From Celerinatantimonas sp046054165 (GTDB taxonomy: Bacteria > Pseudomonadota > Gammaproteobacteria > Enterobacterales > Celerinatantimonadaceae), in contig NZ_JBFNXK010000003.1 in NCBI RefSeq assembly GCF_046054165.1, positions 1-64,000 of the forward strand: a DNA stretch of 64,000 nt. Reading direction: 5' to 3'. Below, piece by piece: positions 45,290-54,790 of the stretch (positions are counted from its first letter, which is position 1; every line of letters starts with the position of its first letter). A program made the position numbers and the translations under genes. A model generated the notes under the pieces. The model was not told the DNA's origin. It did no database searches and worked only from the letters and a program-made list of their open reading frames with translations.

Positions 45290-45622
45290 ATGACTACATC
45301 ACCTCTTGTTCCATTAGAGCTGACTATGCGTATTGAACCCGGCTGTCTAGGCCCCGATGGCATCAACAAAGCCCTTCCATTTTGCCAATTTGCCGAAGAG
45401 CCTTTCCATCGTTTGGGCGGCCAGGCGCTGCATTGGCAGATCGAACCCCGGTTTGACAAAACCTTACCGGAAATCGAATATCGGCTTCAGGATAAAAAGC
45501 TCACTCAGGAACAAGCAGAACGCTATTTAAGTTTACTTGAACTCAAATTAGCGGAACAGGAAGAGCAAGCCAGTGCCTTGCTCAGTGAGCTTGTTGAAAC
45601 ATTTCTGGCTGAACAATGCTAA
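45290..45622 (+). CDS. Hypothetical 110-residue protein
   Basis: I do not recognise this protein. It starts at an ATG with SD GGGAAG four bases upstream. It is soluble, without signal peptide. The first half is a compact region with CLGPDGINKALPFCQFAEEP, HWQIEPRFDKTLPEIEYRL and two cysteines. The second half is a strongly charged helix (KKLTQEQAERYLSLLELKLA) likely to form a coiled coil. Composition and codon use match the core genes, so it is probably an old conserved gene. It is followed by a 175-bp gap before the ManD-like gene. Confidence 0.65.
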   Translation: MTTSPLVPLELTMRIEPGCLGPDGINKALPFCQFAEEPFHRLGGQALHWQIEPRFDKTLPEIEYRLQDKKLTQEQAERYLSLLELKLAEQEEQASALLSELVETFLAEQC

Positions 45623-45797
45623 ACATGATCTCACCTATCTCATCATGGTCGATAACGTTCTCAAAAGGAGCCGCTCTAAGCGGTGGATTCAGGGGTATTG
45701 AATGGCAGCGCCTGATAAAAATGTGACTCCTCTCCACACATCGCTTCAGCTCGTTGCTGTATGGTAGAAACCACGTTTCATTTAGCAACCTTTGACT

Positions 45798-47012
45798 ATG
45801 AAAATCACCCATGTAGATGTCTTCGTTACTTGTCCCGGTCGTAATTTTGTCACGGTAAAAATTACCACCGATGCGGGCCTGACCGGGCTCGGCGATGCCA
45901 CGCTCAATGGTCGGGAACTGGCAGTCGCCAGCTACCTTAGCGATCATATTGGCCCTCAACTGATAGGTCGGGATGCTCATGCCATTGAGGATATCTGGCA
46001 ATTCTTCTATAAAGGCGCTTACTGGCGGCGGGGACCGGTCACCATGTCGGCGATTTCAGCCATCGATATGGCCCTTTGGGATATCAAAGCCAAAGCTGCA
46101 AACATGCCGCTTTACCAATTACTGGGTGGAGCCTCCCGCTCGGGTGTCATGGTTTACTGTCACTGTACTGGCCAAACCTTAGACGAAGCGATTGAAGATT
46201 ACGCCCGACATCAGGCAATGGGCTTTAAAGCACTACGCGTTCAATGTGGCATTCCGGGAATGAAAACCACCTATGGGATGTCCAAAGGTAAAGGGCTCGC
46301 CTATGAACCCGCGACCAAAGGTCACTGGCCGCAAGAGCAGATCTGGTCTTCCGAGCGCTATCTCGACTATGCTCCCAAACTCTTTGAAGCTATCCGGGAC
46401 ACCTTCGGTTTCAATGAACATCTCCTCCATGATATGCATCATCGATTAACACCCATCGAAGCGGCGCGATTCGGTCAATCCGTCGAACCTTACCGACTGT
46501 TTTGGATGGAAGATCCCACACCCGCCGAGAATCAGGCTTGCTTTCGGCTAATCCGCCAACACACCGTCACGCCTATCGCGACCGGCGAGGTTTTCAATAG
46601 CATCTGGGATTGCAAACAATTGATTGAAGAGCAATTAATTGACTACATCCGCACCACACTCACCCACGCGGGAGGCATTACCGGAATGAAGCGTATTGCT
46701 GATTTTGCCGCGTTGTATCAGGTGCGAACCGGCTCACACGGTCCATCAGATCTCTCACCTATCTGTATGGGAGCCGCCTTACATTTTGATCTGTGGGTCC
46801 CTAATTTCGGTGTTCAGGAATATATGGGCTACAGCGAGCAAATGTTGGAAGTCTTCCCGCATCATTGGCGCTTTGAAAATGGCTATATGCATCCGGGAGA
46901 TGCGCCCGGGATCGGGGTCGATTTCGATGAAAAATTAGCGAAAAAATACCCTTATGATCCAGCGTATTTGCCGGTCGCGCGACTGGAAGACGGAACACTT
47001 TGGAATTGGTAA
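45798..47012 (+). CDS. Enolase-superfamily sugar acid dehydratase (ManD/RspA type)
   Basis: 404 residues from the ATG at 45798. A mandelate racemase/muconate lactonizing family protein: N-terminal capping domain, then TIM barrel with the segments AISAIDMALWDIKAKA, FWMEDPTPAEN and PIATGEVFNSIWDC. The closest family is D-mannonate dehydratase/starvation-sensing RspA. The long insert near 150-180 (GMKTTYGMSKGKGLAYEPA) is typical of this subgroup. ManD members range from active D-mannonate to weak gluconate dehydratases, so the substrate is unsure. No uxuA/uxaB-type genes are adjacent. Confidence 0.85.
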   Translation: MKITHVDVFVTCPGRNFVTVKITTDAGLTGLGDATLNGRELAVASYLSDHIGPQLIGRDAHAIEDIWQFFYKGAYWRRGPVTMSAISAIDMALWDIKAKAANMPLYQLLGGASRSGVMVYCHCTGQTLDEAIEDYARHQAMGFKALRVQCGIPGMKTTYGMSKGKGLAYEPATKGHWPQEQIWSSERYLDYAPKLFEAIRDTFGFNEHLLHDMHHRLTPIEAARFGQSVEPYRLFWMEDPTPAENQACFRLIRQHTVTPIATGEVFNSIWDCKQLIEEQLIDYIRTTLTHAGGITGMKRIADFAALYQVRTGSHGPSDLSPICMGAALHFDLWVPNFGVQEYMGYSEQMLEVFPHHWRFENGYMHPGDAPGIGVDFDEKLAKKYPYDPAYLPVARLEDGTLWNW

Positions 47013-47112
47013 TGATCTCAATCAGATAATCGATAGTGAATTTCAGATCGGAACTGACAGCGATTTCAGAACGCGTTACTATTGATTCATAACTCAATTA
47101 AAATATTTAGTT

Positions 47113-48636
47113 ATGGATACACTTGCGGTTATCACATCTCGCGCCAGTCTCGGTCTGGAAGCCCCTCTGGTTACGATTGAAGTTCATTTGGGAGGCGGGC
47201 TTCCCGCATTTACACTCGTCGGGCTACCGGAAGCATCGGTACGAGAATCCCGGGAGCGAGTGCGAAGTGCCTTGCTCACCTGTGGTTTTGAATTCCCCGC
47301 CGCCCGGATTACGGTGAACTTAGCACCGGCCGATCTGCCTAAAGAAGGTGGTCGATTCGATCTCGCGATTGCGGTGGGGATCTTGCTGGCCTCCGAGCAG
47401 ATTATTGCGCCTGAAATAAAGTCATTAGAACTGTTGGGCGAACTGGCACTATCCGGTGAAATTCGCCACATTCCAGGGGCGATTAGTGCCGTTAAAACCG
47501 CTACAACCGCCCATCATACTGTAGTTCTTCCCCCAGAGGATGCACCGCTCGCAGCTCGAGTTGAACACTCCAACGTGATTGCCCCCCACAGCTTAGGCGA
47601 ACTAGTCGCTTGGCTGGCTGGTCAACAATCGCTGGCCCCCGTAACCGCGACACCGCTGCCTGCGGCATCCCTCTGGCAAGGTGGCGATTTCTCCGAAGTG
47701 ATTGGCCAATCCGGGGCCAAACGAGCCATGTTGCTGGCCGCCGCCGGAGGACATAACTTGCTGATGTTAGGTCCGCCGGGAACTGGAAAAACCATGTTGG
47801 CTAGTCGCCTGCCCGGGATTCTGCCTCCGCTGACGCCGGAACAGGCCATCGATGTGGCATCTATCTACTCGCTCAGCGAACAACATCGCAGTGCAGAGCA
47901 ATGGCAGGTCGCCCCTTTTCGCTGTCCCCATCACAGTGCCTCCTCGGTTGCATTAGTGGGTGGAGGAAGCAAACCTCGCCCCGGCGAGATCTCACTGGCG
48001 CATCACGGTGTTCTATTTTTAGATGAACTGGCTGAATTTCCAAGGCAGGTACTAGATGCCCTGCGTCAACCACTGGAATCGGGCGAAGTGCATATTGCCC
48101 GAGCCAGTCAACAGGTTTGTTTTCCGGCTAAATTTCAACTCATCGGCGCATTAAACCCTAGCCCAACCGGCTATTATCAAGGCCATCAGGCCCGCAGTAA
48201 CGTCGATCAGATCTTGCACTATTTAAATCGATTATCCGGTCCCTTCTTAGACCGCTTCGACATTAGCATCGAAGTCACCACGCTCCCCCCAGGCACGTTA
48301 AGTCATCCCCCAGCCGAACAAACCAGTGAGCAACTTCATCAGCAGGTCATGGCAGCCCGAACCCGGCAATTAGAGCGTCAGGGATGTACCAACAGTGATC
48401 TCACTGGGCAACAGTTACGGCAGTTTACCCCGCTCTCAATTACGGATCAGGATTTCTTAGAGCAAGCGATTACCCGGCTCGGGCTTTCGATCCGGGCCTA
48501 TCATCGCATCTGGAAAGTTGCCGCCACCATTGCTGATCTGGCCCAGCAACCCTTGGCCCATCCCCATCTGATCGAAGCTCTCGGTTATCGAGCCATGGAT
48601 CGCCTGTTGAGTCAACTCACTCAGGCCGTTTATTGA
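47113..48636 (+). CDS. comM: Competence/DNA-branch-migration ATPase ComM (YifB, Mg-chelatase-like)
   Basis: 507 residues. The N-terminal Lon-like domain (1 to about 165, SRASLGLEAPLVTIEVHLGG, NLAPADLPKEGGRFDLAIA) is followed by the AAA+ core with Walker A LGPPGTGKT and Walker B LFLDELAEF, and a C-terminal lid. In Vibrio cholerae ComM is a hexameric helicase that promotes branch migration during natural transformation; in most bacteria it is not in an operon with competence genes. It stands alone here. Confidence 0.94.
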   Translation: MDTLAVITSRASLGLEAPLVTIEVHLGGGLPAFTLVGLPEASVRESRERVRSALLTCGFEFPAARITVNLAPADLPKEGGRFDLAIAVGILLASEQIIAPEIKSLELLGELALSGEIRHIPGAISAVKTATTAHHTVVLPPEDAPLAARVEHSNVIAPHSLGELVAWLAGQQSLAPVTATPLPAASLWQGGDFSEVIGQSGAKRAMLLAAAGGHNLLMLGPPGTGKTMLASRLPGILPPLTPEQAIDVASIYSLSEQHRSAEQWQVAPFRCPHHSASSVALVGGGSKPRPGEISLAHHGVLFLDELAEFPRQVLDALRQPLESGEVHIARASQQVCFPAKFQLIGALNPSPTGYYQGHQARSNVDQILHYLNRLSGPFLDRFDISIEVTTLPPGTLSHPPAEQTSEQLHQQVMAARTRQLERQGCTNSDLTGQQLRQFTPLSITDQDFLEQAITRLGLSIRAYHRIWKVAATIADLAQQPLAHPHLIEALGYRAMDRLLSQLTQAVY

Positions 48637-48760
48637 CACATTTTTACATCAACGCCACACTCCTTTGCGCAAAAAAAGGTATGCTAGGGACTGTTGACCT
48701 TTCGTGATTAAATATTGTTCAGGTTAAATGCATCCAAACCGAAGATGTAGGAGTGAGGCC

Positions 48761-49333
48761 ATGTTCATCCAATTTTTGAGAAATATAATTCATTCACCTA
48801 AACAGGCGGCCATGCTCGGAGCAGCCCTGTTTATTTTCCCTTTGGAAGCCTATTCCACCAGCTTTTATGCCGCTCCCGATCATCCTGAGCCCCATCATCA
48901 AGAGTTTCACCATTATCATCCAGGACCAGTTTATTCCAATCATCAGCGCTGGTTTTGGGCCTCTCGACATCATGCTAACGGCCCTTCCTTACCCGAAGCA
49001 GCTACATTTGCCATTATTTCTGGAATTACCTATGCCGTCATTAATGGTGCTTACTACCGACACGAGGGGGAACGCTACATTTGGGTGAGTAATCAACCTC
49101 CAGCCCAAAATACGACCATTATTGTAAATGATCCCAATCGGCCTCAAGTCACCGAGAGCGACGATGAGCCAAATGGTAGCAGCGGAGATTATACGTTGGG
49201 ATCAATAGTCGAGGAACTTCCTGATTCGGCCAAAGAAGTCTCCATTAATGATCGCCAGTATTTTGTCAGCCATCATCATTGGTTTATCGCTCTGGAAGAT
49301 CAGGGGTATGTCGTCGTTAAATCGCCTTTATAA
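48761..49333 (+). CDS. Exported His-rich DUF6515-like protein
   Basis: 190 residues from the ATG at 48761 with SD GGAGTGAGG. An N-terminal hydrophobic segment (AAMLGAALFIFPLEAYS) looks like a signal peptide. Then follows a His/Pro-rich stretch (HPEPHHQEFHHYHPGP), a second hydrophobic part (AATFAIISGITYAVINGAYY) and a short acidic linker. The C-terminal module INDRQYFVSHHHWFIALEDQ resembles the DUF6515 pattern with repeated 'Y.V....W'. I place the family with moderate certainty. The histidines suggest metal binding. Confidence 0.6.
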   Translation: MFIQFLRNIIHSPKQAAMLGAALFIFPLEAYSTSFYAAPDHPEPHHQEFHHYHPGPVYSNHQRWFWASRHHANGPSLPEAATFAIISGITYAVINGAYYRHEGERYIWVSNQPPAQNTTIIVNDPNRPQVTESDDEPNGSSGDYTLGSIVEELPDSAKEVSINDRQYFVSHHHWFIALEDQGYVVVKSPL

Positions 49334-49357
49334 GGCATCATGACCGTATAAGCCCTT

Positions 49358-49386
49358 GGGAGCATCGATATTTTACCGATGCTCCC
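49358..49386 (+). terminator. Hairpin after the DUF6515-like gene
   Basis: GGGAGCATCG/CGATGCTCCC, a 10-bp perfect stem with a 9-nt loop (ATATTTTAC), 25 bp after the stop. No T run follows, so it may be a stabilising hairpin rather than an efficient terminator. Confidence 0.5.
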
Positions 49387-49690
49387 GAACACTCTCGAAA
49401 TGGAATCGTGCCCCTTGATTCCATTTTTGAGGTGACCCCATCCTATTCACAAACACGCTAAAATGTCCCCCGTAAATCCAGATGCTAGGGCACGACGGCA
49501 CTTCCCATATCACCGAGACAACGCGTACACAGTATGTGTCAAACCGATTGTTTCAACGCCGATCCATAAAAATTTTTATTTATATGGAAATTCATGATTG
49601 CACAATTTTTCAGTATTTTGTTAAACCATTCCAAGCTCTAATGGTGAATAATGCCAATAAAATTTTTATTATTGATTAAATTCACCTATT

Positions 49691-49719
49691 TTGACCTATT
49701 CATGGCAATGCCGTATCCA
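49691..49719 (+). promoter_or_regulatory. Candidate ilvL promoter
   Basis: TTGACC (49691-49696), 17 bp, TATCCA (49714-49719). The -10 is weak. The position about 90 bp upstream of the leader peptide is plausible. Confidence 0.35.
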
Positions 49720-49807
49720 GATAAAGTTAAAATTTGGACTTGCGCATCAACAGAAAGCTGTGATATTTGTAGATCCATTCAATGCAGATACAGCTCGCTT
49801 AAGAAAA

Positions 49808-49897
49808 ATGAAAATCGTTGCAATTCTAGTCAAAGTCGTCGTCCTGGTGGTGATTATTCACTCGCCTCGGGGGCGTTTGTCGTTGCAACGAGCATAA
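49808..49897 (+). CDS. ilvL: ilv operon leader peptide
   Basis: 29-codon leader. After MKIVAI it runs through LVKVVVLVVIIHSP, giving dense clusters of Val, Leu and Ile codons. These are the three amino acids that control ilvGMEDA. An intrinsic terminator lies 14 bp after the stop and ilvG follows. This is the architecture of E. coli ilvL attenuation: ribosome stalling at Val/Leu/Ile codons would let the antiterminator form. The length is close to the 32-residue E. coli leader, with a different sequence. Confidence 0.88.
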   Translation: MKIVAILVKVVVLVVIIHSPRGRLSLQRA

Positions 49898-49910
49898 GAC
49901 AGACGAGACA

Positions 49911-49950
49911 AAAACCCCCGCACCGAAAGGTTCGGGGGTTTTTTTTTATA
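49911..49950 (+). terminator. ilv attenuator terminator
   Basis: Stem AACCCCCG/CGGGGGTT, with an inner ACC/GGT extension and GAAA loop, followed by nine T. It sits between ilvL and the ilvG ATG at 49973. Confidence 0.9.
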
Positions 49951-49972
49951 TTCGAGGACAGGGTAACAGAAC

Positions 49973-51622
49973 ATGAATGGTGCACAGTTAATTGTAAACA
50001 CCTTAAAAGCTCATCAGGTTACGCAGATTTTTGGCTATCCCGGTGGTGCAATCATGCCTCTCTACGATGCGTTATATGATGGGGGGATTCCGCATCAGCT
50101 TACGCGGCATGAACAAGGAGCAGCGATGGCTGCATTAGGCTACGCCAGAGCCAGCGGTAAAGTCGGCGTATGTATGGCAACTTCAGGCCCGGGGGCCACC
50201 AACCTCATCACCGGTTTAGCCGATGCCCTGCTTGATTCGATACCTGTCGTAGCGTTCACCGGACAAGTTTCTCGCGCCGTTATCGGAACAGATGCCTTTC
50301 AGGAAATTGATGTTTTAGGATTATCACTGGCCTGTACCAAACATAGTTTTTTAATTACCGATCCAGACCAGCTACAAAGCACCATTGAAGAAGCATTCAC
50401 CATTGCCCAAAGCGGTCGCCCCGGTCCAGTTCTCATTGATATCCCGAAAGATATTCAGGTGGCTGAAATTAATATTCAGCCTACGCAACTGACGCATTAC
50501 CCTAAGCCGGCTGCCCCAGCAATAGCTACGGTTGAAAGTGCACGACAAATGCTCGCCGAAGCTAAACAACCGATCTTATATCTCGGAGGAGGCGTCGGAA
50601 TGGCAGAGGCCGTCGATGCGGCTCGTCACTTCATTCATACCACGCACATTCCTTGTGTCACAACCTTGAAAGGGATTGGAACGATCGAACCGGAAACTCC
50701 TGAATTTTTAGGAATGCTCGGCATGCATGGTACTAAAGCCGCCAATCTGGCCGTTCAGCAATGCGATCTGTTGATCGTGGCCGGAGCTCGCTTTGATGAC
50801 CGCGTCACCGGCAAATTAGATACTTTTGCCCCAAATGCAAAAGTGATTCATATTGATATTGATGCCGCCGAAATCGGTAAACTACGCGCACCGGAACTAG
50901 CTATCAGTGATGACTTAGGGCAAACCCTAAAAGCACTGGAAATGCCGTTAGATATTGCCCACTGGCGCGACACCGTTTGCTCCATGAAAGCACAGTATGC
51001 TTGGGATTATGCCCATCCCGGAAGCGCTATCTACGCACCGGCTCTATTACGAGAACTTAGCCAGCGATTACCTAAACGGCATGTGGTGGCTTGTGATGTG
51101 GGCCAGCATCAAATGTGGGTCGCGCAGCACATGCAGTTTAATCATCCCAGTGATCATATCTCCAGCTCAGGTCTCGGAACGATGGGATTCGGTCTCCCGG
51201 CAGCGATTGGTGCTCAATTTGCTCGCCCTGATGAAACCGTATTAGCCGTCTGTGGCGATGGCTCCTTTATGATGAATGTTCAGGAACTGGCCACAATCAA
51301 ACGCGCCCAGCTCCCCATTAAAATAGTTCTGCTCGACAACCAACGCTTGGGGATGGTTCGTCAGTGGCAGGATCTGTTCTTTGATGGCCGTTTAAGCCAA
51401 ACCATTTTAGATGACAACCCGGACTTCGTGACCTTAGCCAGTGCCTTCAATATTCCGGGAGAAACGATCGCAACGAAAGCGGAAATTAACGATGCATTAG
51501 ATCGTTTATTAACCGCGCAAGGCCCTTATTTATTACATGTTGCAATTGACGATAAAGAAAACGTCTGGCCGTTGGTTCCACCGGGCGCAGCCAATGATAA
51601 AATGCTGGAGGATCAGGCATGA
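49973..51622 (+). CDS. ilvG: Acetolactate synthase II, large subunit
   Basis: ThDP and FAD enzyme making acetolactate or acetohydroxybutyrate, the common first step of Val, Leu and Ile synthesis. The 549-residue protein is full length with no frameshift, unlike E. coli K-12 ilvG. The catalytic glutamate E47 lies in TRHEQGAAMAA. The ThDP motif GDGSFMMNVQELATIKRAQL ends near VLLDN. Its stop overlaps ilvM by 4 bp. Confidence 0.97.
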   Translation: MNGAQLIVNTLKAHQVTQIFGYPGGAIMPLYDALYDGGIPHQLTRHEQGAAMAALGYARASGKVGVCMATSGPGATNLITGLADALLDSIPVVAFTGQVSRAVIGTDAFQEIDVLGLSLACTKHSFLITDPDQLQSTIEEAFTIAQSGRPGPVLIDIPKDIQVAEINIQPTQLTHYPKPAAPAIATVESARQMLAEAKQPILYLGGGVGMAEAVDAARHFIHTTHIPCVTTLKGIGTIEPETPEFLGMLGMHGTKAANLAVQQCDLLIVAGARFDDRVTGKLDTFAPNAKVIHIDIDAAEIGKLRAPELAISDDLGQTLKALEMPLDIAHWRDTVCSMKAQYAWDYAHPGSAIYAPALLRELSQRLPKRHVVACDVGQHQMWVAQHMQFNHPSDHISSSGLGTMGFGLPAAIGAQFARPDETVLAVCGDGSFMMNVQELATIKRAQLPIKIVLLDNQRLGMVRQWQDLFFDGRLSQTILDDNPDFVTLASAFNIPGETIATKAEINDALDRLLTAQGPYLLHVAIDDKENVWPLVPPGAANDKMLEDQA

Positions 51623-51876
51623 ATCAGTACACCTTAGAAATTCAGACCCGGCCACAGGTCGATGTTCTTGAACGAGTTTTACGCATTACCCGGCATCGGG
51701 GATTCCGAGTGATGTCGATGCAGATGGATGAAGCTGATAATCATCAGCATTTGAACATCAAATTAACAGTCTGTAGTGAACGCGCAATATCACTACTTTT
51801 TAATCAACTCACAAAGCTTATAGATGTTGCCCGAGTCAGCGAATTATGTGGCGATCAACAACAAAAATGGGCGTAA
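51619..51876 (+). CDS. ilvM: Acetolactate synthase II, small (regulatory) subunit
   Basis: 85 residues with a single ACT-type fold, starting MNQYTLEIQTRPQVDVLERV, followed by LRITRHRGFRVMSMQM, the family pattern. It associates with IlvG; isoenzyme II small subunits are generally not strongly valine-sensitive. It overlaps the ilvG stop (ATGA), so the two subunits are translationally coupled, and ilvE follows 12 bp later. Confidence 0.94.
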   Translation: MNQYTLEIQTRPQVDVLERVLRITRHRGFRVMSMQMDEADNHQHLNIKLTVCSERAISLLFNQLTKLIDVARVSELCGDQQQKWA

Positions 51877-51888
51877 AGGAAATATCAC

Positions 51889-52818
51889 ATGTCAAAAAGT
51901 AATTCTTCCCAAATCTGGTTTAATGGCGAACATATTCCTGAAGAAGAAGCCAAAGTCAGCGTTATGAGCCACGCCTTACACTATGGGACATCTGTGTTTG
52001 AAGGGATCCGCGCTTACAACACTCCCAAAGGGACCGCGGTATTCCGTCTGCAGGATCACATCCAACGTCTGCTGGATTCAGCCAAAATCTATCGCTTGCA
52101 ACAACCTTACAGCAAAGCAGAAATTGAAGAAGCAATTCGGGAAAACTTGCGCGTGAATCATCTGGATAGTGCTTATATCCGCCCATTAATTTTTGCTGGA
52201 AACGTTGGTCTGGGTGTAGGTTCAGCACAGGGCAAAACATGTGAGGTGATGATTGCATCGATGACATGGGGCGCTTATTTAGGTGACGAAGCACTCGAAC
52301 AAGGGATCGATGTCTGTGTCAGTTCCTGGAATCGCGTGGCACCGAATACCCTGCCTACCGGTGCCAAAGCCGGTGGGAATTATCTGTCATCACAGCTCAT
52401 TCATGAAGAAGCGATTCGTCACGGTTATACCGAAGGTCTGGCTCTGGATGTCAACGGGCTGCTGAGTGAAGGTTCCGGTGAAAACGTCTTCTTGGTGAAA
52501 AAAGGTAAACTCTATACTCCCCCACTAAGTGCTTGTGTTTTACCTGGGATCACTCGTGATACCATCGTTAACCTAGCACAACGTCTGGGCATTGAAGTCG
52601 TTGAACAGAATATCGCTCGTGAAGCCTTATATCTGGCTGATGAAGTCTTTATGTGCGGAACAGCAGCAGAACTGACCCCAGTACGCAGTGTCGATGGTCA
52701 GCAGGTCGGCGAAGGCCGCTGCGGCCCGGTCACCAAACAGCTGCAACAAGCCTTCTTCGGATTATTTAATGGTGAAACCGAAGATAGCGAAGGTTGGCTG
52801 GACTACGTGAATCCATAA
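51889..52818 (+). CDS. ilvE: Branched-chain amino-acid aminotransferase
   Basis: PLP fold type IV enzyme, the last step of Val, Leu and Ile synthesis. The 309-residue protein has SHALHYGTSVFEGIRAY near 27-43, the PLP lysine K160 in TLPTGAKAGGNYLSSQL and SEGSGENVFLVK. It closes with PVRSVDGQQVGEGRCGPVTK. It is third in ilvGMEDA and followed by a strong hairpin before ilvD. Confidence 0.97.
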   Translation: MSKSNSSQIWFNGEHIPEEEAKVSVMSHALHYGTSVFEGIRAYNTPKGTAVFRLQDHIQRLLDSAKIYRLQQPYSKAEIEEAIRENLRVNHLDSAYIRPLIFAGNVGLGVGSAQGKTCEVMIASMTWGAYLGDEALEQGIDVCVSSWNRVAPNTLPTGAKAGGNYLSSQLIHEEAIRHGYTEGLALDVNGLLSEGSGENVFLVKKGKLYTPPLSACVLPGITRDTIVNLAQRLGIEVVEQNIAREALYLADEVFMCGTAAELTPVRSVDGQQVGEGRCGPVTKQLQQAFFGLFNGETEDSEGWLDYVNP

Positions 52819-52822
52819 ACTG

Positions 52823-52852
52823 AAAGCCGGACGCATCCCGTCCGGTTTTTTA
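52823..52852 (+). terminator. Intrinsic terminator between ilvE and ilvD
   Basis: Stem CCGGACG/CGTCCGG (52827-52833, 52839-52845) with a 5-nt loop and T6 tail, starting 5 bp after the ilvE stop. It would limit read-through into ilvD-ilvA. Confidence 0.8.
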
Positions 52853-52896
52853 TTTCATAGAACAATCATTTTAATACGATAGTAAAAGGATACGTT

Positions 52897-54735
52897 ATGC
52901 CTAAATTGCGCAGCGCAACCACGACTGAAGGCCGCAATATGGCAGGAGCAAGAGCCCTGTGGCGTGCCACCGGCACCAAAGAAGAAGACTTTGGTAAACC
53001 CATTATCGCCGTGGTGAATTCATACACACAGTTTGTTCCGGGCCATGTACATCTCAAAGATTTAGGAACGCTTGTTAGCGATGCCATCTATGAAGCCGGC
53101 GGGATTGCCAAAGAATTTGATACCATCGCCATCGATGATGGGATCGCGATGGGTCATAGTGGGATGCTCTATTCATTACCCTCTCGGGATCTCATTGCCG
53201 ATTCCGTTGAATACATGGTCAATGCGCATTGTGCCGATGCGATGGTCTGTATCTCCAACTGTGACAAAATCACTCCCGGAATGTTAATGGCCTCCATGCG
53301 TTTAAATATTCCGGTCATCTTTGTTTCCGGTGGCCCCATGGAAGCCGGGAAAACTAAACTATCTGACCAAATCATTAAATTAGATTTAGTCGATGCCATG
53401 GTGATGGCCGCCAATGACAAAGTCACTGACGAAGAAACCGAGCAAGTTGAACGCAGTGCCTGCCCAACCTGTGGGAGCTGTTCCGGCATGTTCACCGCAA
53501 ACTCGATGAACTGTCTGACAGAAGCCTTGGGTCTATCCCAGCCGGGTAACGGTTCACTCCTTGCCACGCATGCGGATCGTCGCGATCTGTTTATCAATGC
53601 CGGGAAACGAATTGTTGAACTGGCCAAACGTTATTATGAACAGGACGACGCATCCGTCCTGCCACGCAATATCGCCAATCGTGCCGCTTTCGCAAACGCG
53701 ATGTCTCTGGATATTGCCATGGGAGGATCAACCAATACCGTACTGCACCTGCTCGCAGTTGCGCAGGAAGCCGAGGTTGATTTCACAATGGCCGATATGG
53801 ACGCACTGTCACGCAAAGTCCCCCATCTGTGTAAAGTAGCCCCATCCATCCAGCTTTATCATATGGAAGACGTCCATCGTGCTGGTGGGATCATGGGTCT
53901 GTTAGGCGAACTGGATCGGGCCGGATTATTAGATACATCCGTCACTAACGTTCTGGGTGAAACACTGGCCGATACACTGGCCAAATGGGATGTGCTGCGC
54001 ACTGATAATGAAGCGGTCAAAACCTTCTACAAAGCGGGTCCTGCCGGCATTCGGAGCATCGAAGCATTCAGTCAGGATTGCCGCTGGCCAGAACTGGATC
54101 TGGACCGTGAGAAAGGCTGTATCCGCGACATTAACCATGCCTATAGTCAAGAAGGCGGTCTTGCCGTATTAAGTGGAAACTTAGCCGCTGATGGCTGCGT
54201 GGTCAAAACCGCCGGAGTCGATGCTTCGATTCTAAAATTCTCAGGTCCTGCGGTTGTTTATGAAAGCCAGGAAGATGCCGTCGATGGTATTTTACACGGA
54301 CAAGTCAAAGCAGGCGATGTGGTCGTCATTCGCTATGAAGGTCCTAAAGGCGGTCCGGGTATGCAAGAAATGCTCTACCCAACCAGCTATCTGAAATCAG
54401 TTGGTTTAGGCAAAGCCTGTGCTCTGATTACCGATGGCCGATTCTCCGGCGGTACCTCCGGACTCTCAATCGGTCACGTCTCTCCAGAAGCGGCAAGCGG
54501 TGGCACCATTGGCCTGGTCGAAGCCGGTGATATGATCCACATTGATATTCCAAATCGTAGCATCGAACTGGATGTCGACACGGCTACGCTCGAAGCTCGC
54601 CGTCAGGCGCAAAGCCAAAAAGGCTGGAAACCTGCATCTCGAATTCGTCCAGTATCAACCGCTCTAAAAATGTATGCTCACTTCGCAACCAGTGCCGATA
54701 AAGGGGCTGTCCGCGATAAAAGCAAATTAGATTAA
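52897..54735 (+). CDS. ilvD: Dihydroxy-acid dehydratase
   Basis: Fe-S enzyme giving the keto acids of Val and Ile. The 612-residue protein has the cluster cysteines in SNCDKITPGM and CPTCGSCSGMF, the GGSTNTVLHLLA segment and the C-terminal DGRFSGGTSGLSIGHVSPEA. Cluster ligands make it oxygen-sensitive in related bacteria. It is separated from ilvE by an intrinsic terminator and 78 bp, and ilvA follows after 55 bp. Confidence 0.97.
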   Translation: MPKLRSATTTEGRNMAGARALWRATGTKEEDFGKPIIAVVNSYTQFVPGHVHLKDLGTLVSDAIYEAGGIAKEFDTIAIDDGIAMGHSGMLYSLPSRDLIADSVEYMVNAHCADAMVCISNCDKITPGMLMASMRLNIPVIFVSGGPMEAGKTKLSDQIIKLDLVDAMVMAANDKVTDEETEQVERSACPTCGSCSGMFTANSMNCLTEALGLSQPGNGSLLATHADRRDLFINAGKRIVELAKRYYEQDDASVLPRNIANRAAFANAMSLDIAMGGSTNTVLHLLAVAQEAEVDFTMADMDALSRKVPHLCKVAPSIQLYHMEDVHRAGGIMGLLGELDRAGLLDTSVTNVLGETLADTLAKWDVLRTDNEAVKTFYKAGPAGIRSIEAFSQDCRWPELDLDREKGCIRDINHAYSQEGGLAVLSGNLAADGCVVKTAGVDASILKFSGPAVVYESQEDAVDGILHGQVKAGDVVVIRYEGPKGGPGMQEMLYPTSYLKSVGLGKACALITDGRFSGGTSGLSIGHVSPEAASGGTIGLVEAGDMIHIDIPNRSIELDVDTATLEARRQAQSQKGWKPASRIRPVSTALKMYAHFATSADKGAVRDKSKLD

Positions 54736-54790
54736 TTTAGAAACTGGCCAGATACCCTGGCCAGCATTGACTGTATTAACGAGTTGTTTT

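Larger units (their letters stand above)
49334..49807 (+). promoter_or_regulatory. Upstream region of ilvL (474 bp)
   Basis: Mostly AT-rich non-coding DNA. It contains a perfect 10-bp inverted repeat (49358-49386) after the preceding gene and, further on, a candidate promoter TTGACC-N17-TATCCA (49691-49719). A 65-codon open frame at 49482-49679 has no SD and an unlikely composition. Confidence 0.5.

Noticed and set aside
49482..49679. A 65-codon open frame upstream of ilvL
   Set aside because: No SD, unlikely composition and it lies in the ilv regulatory region.
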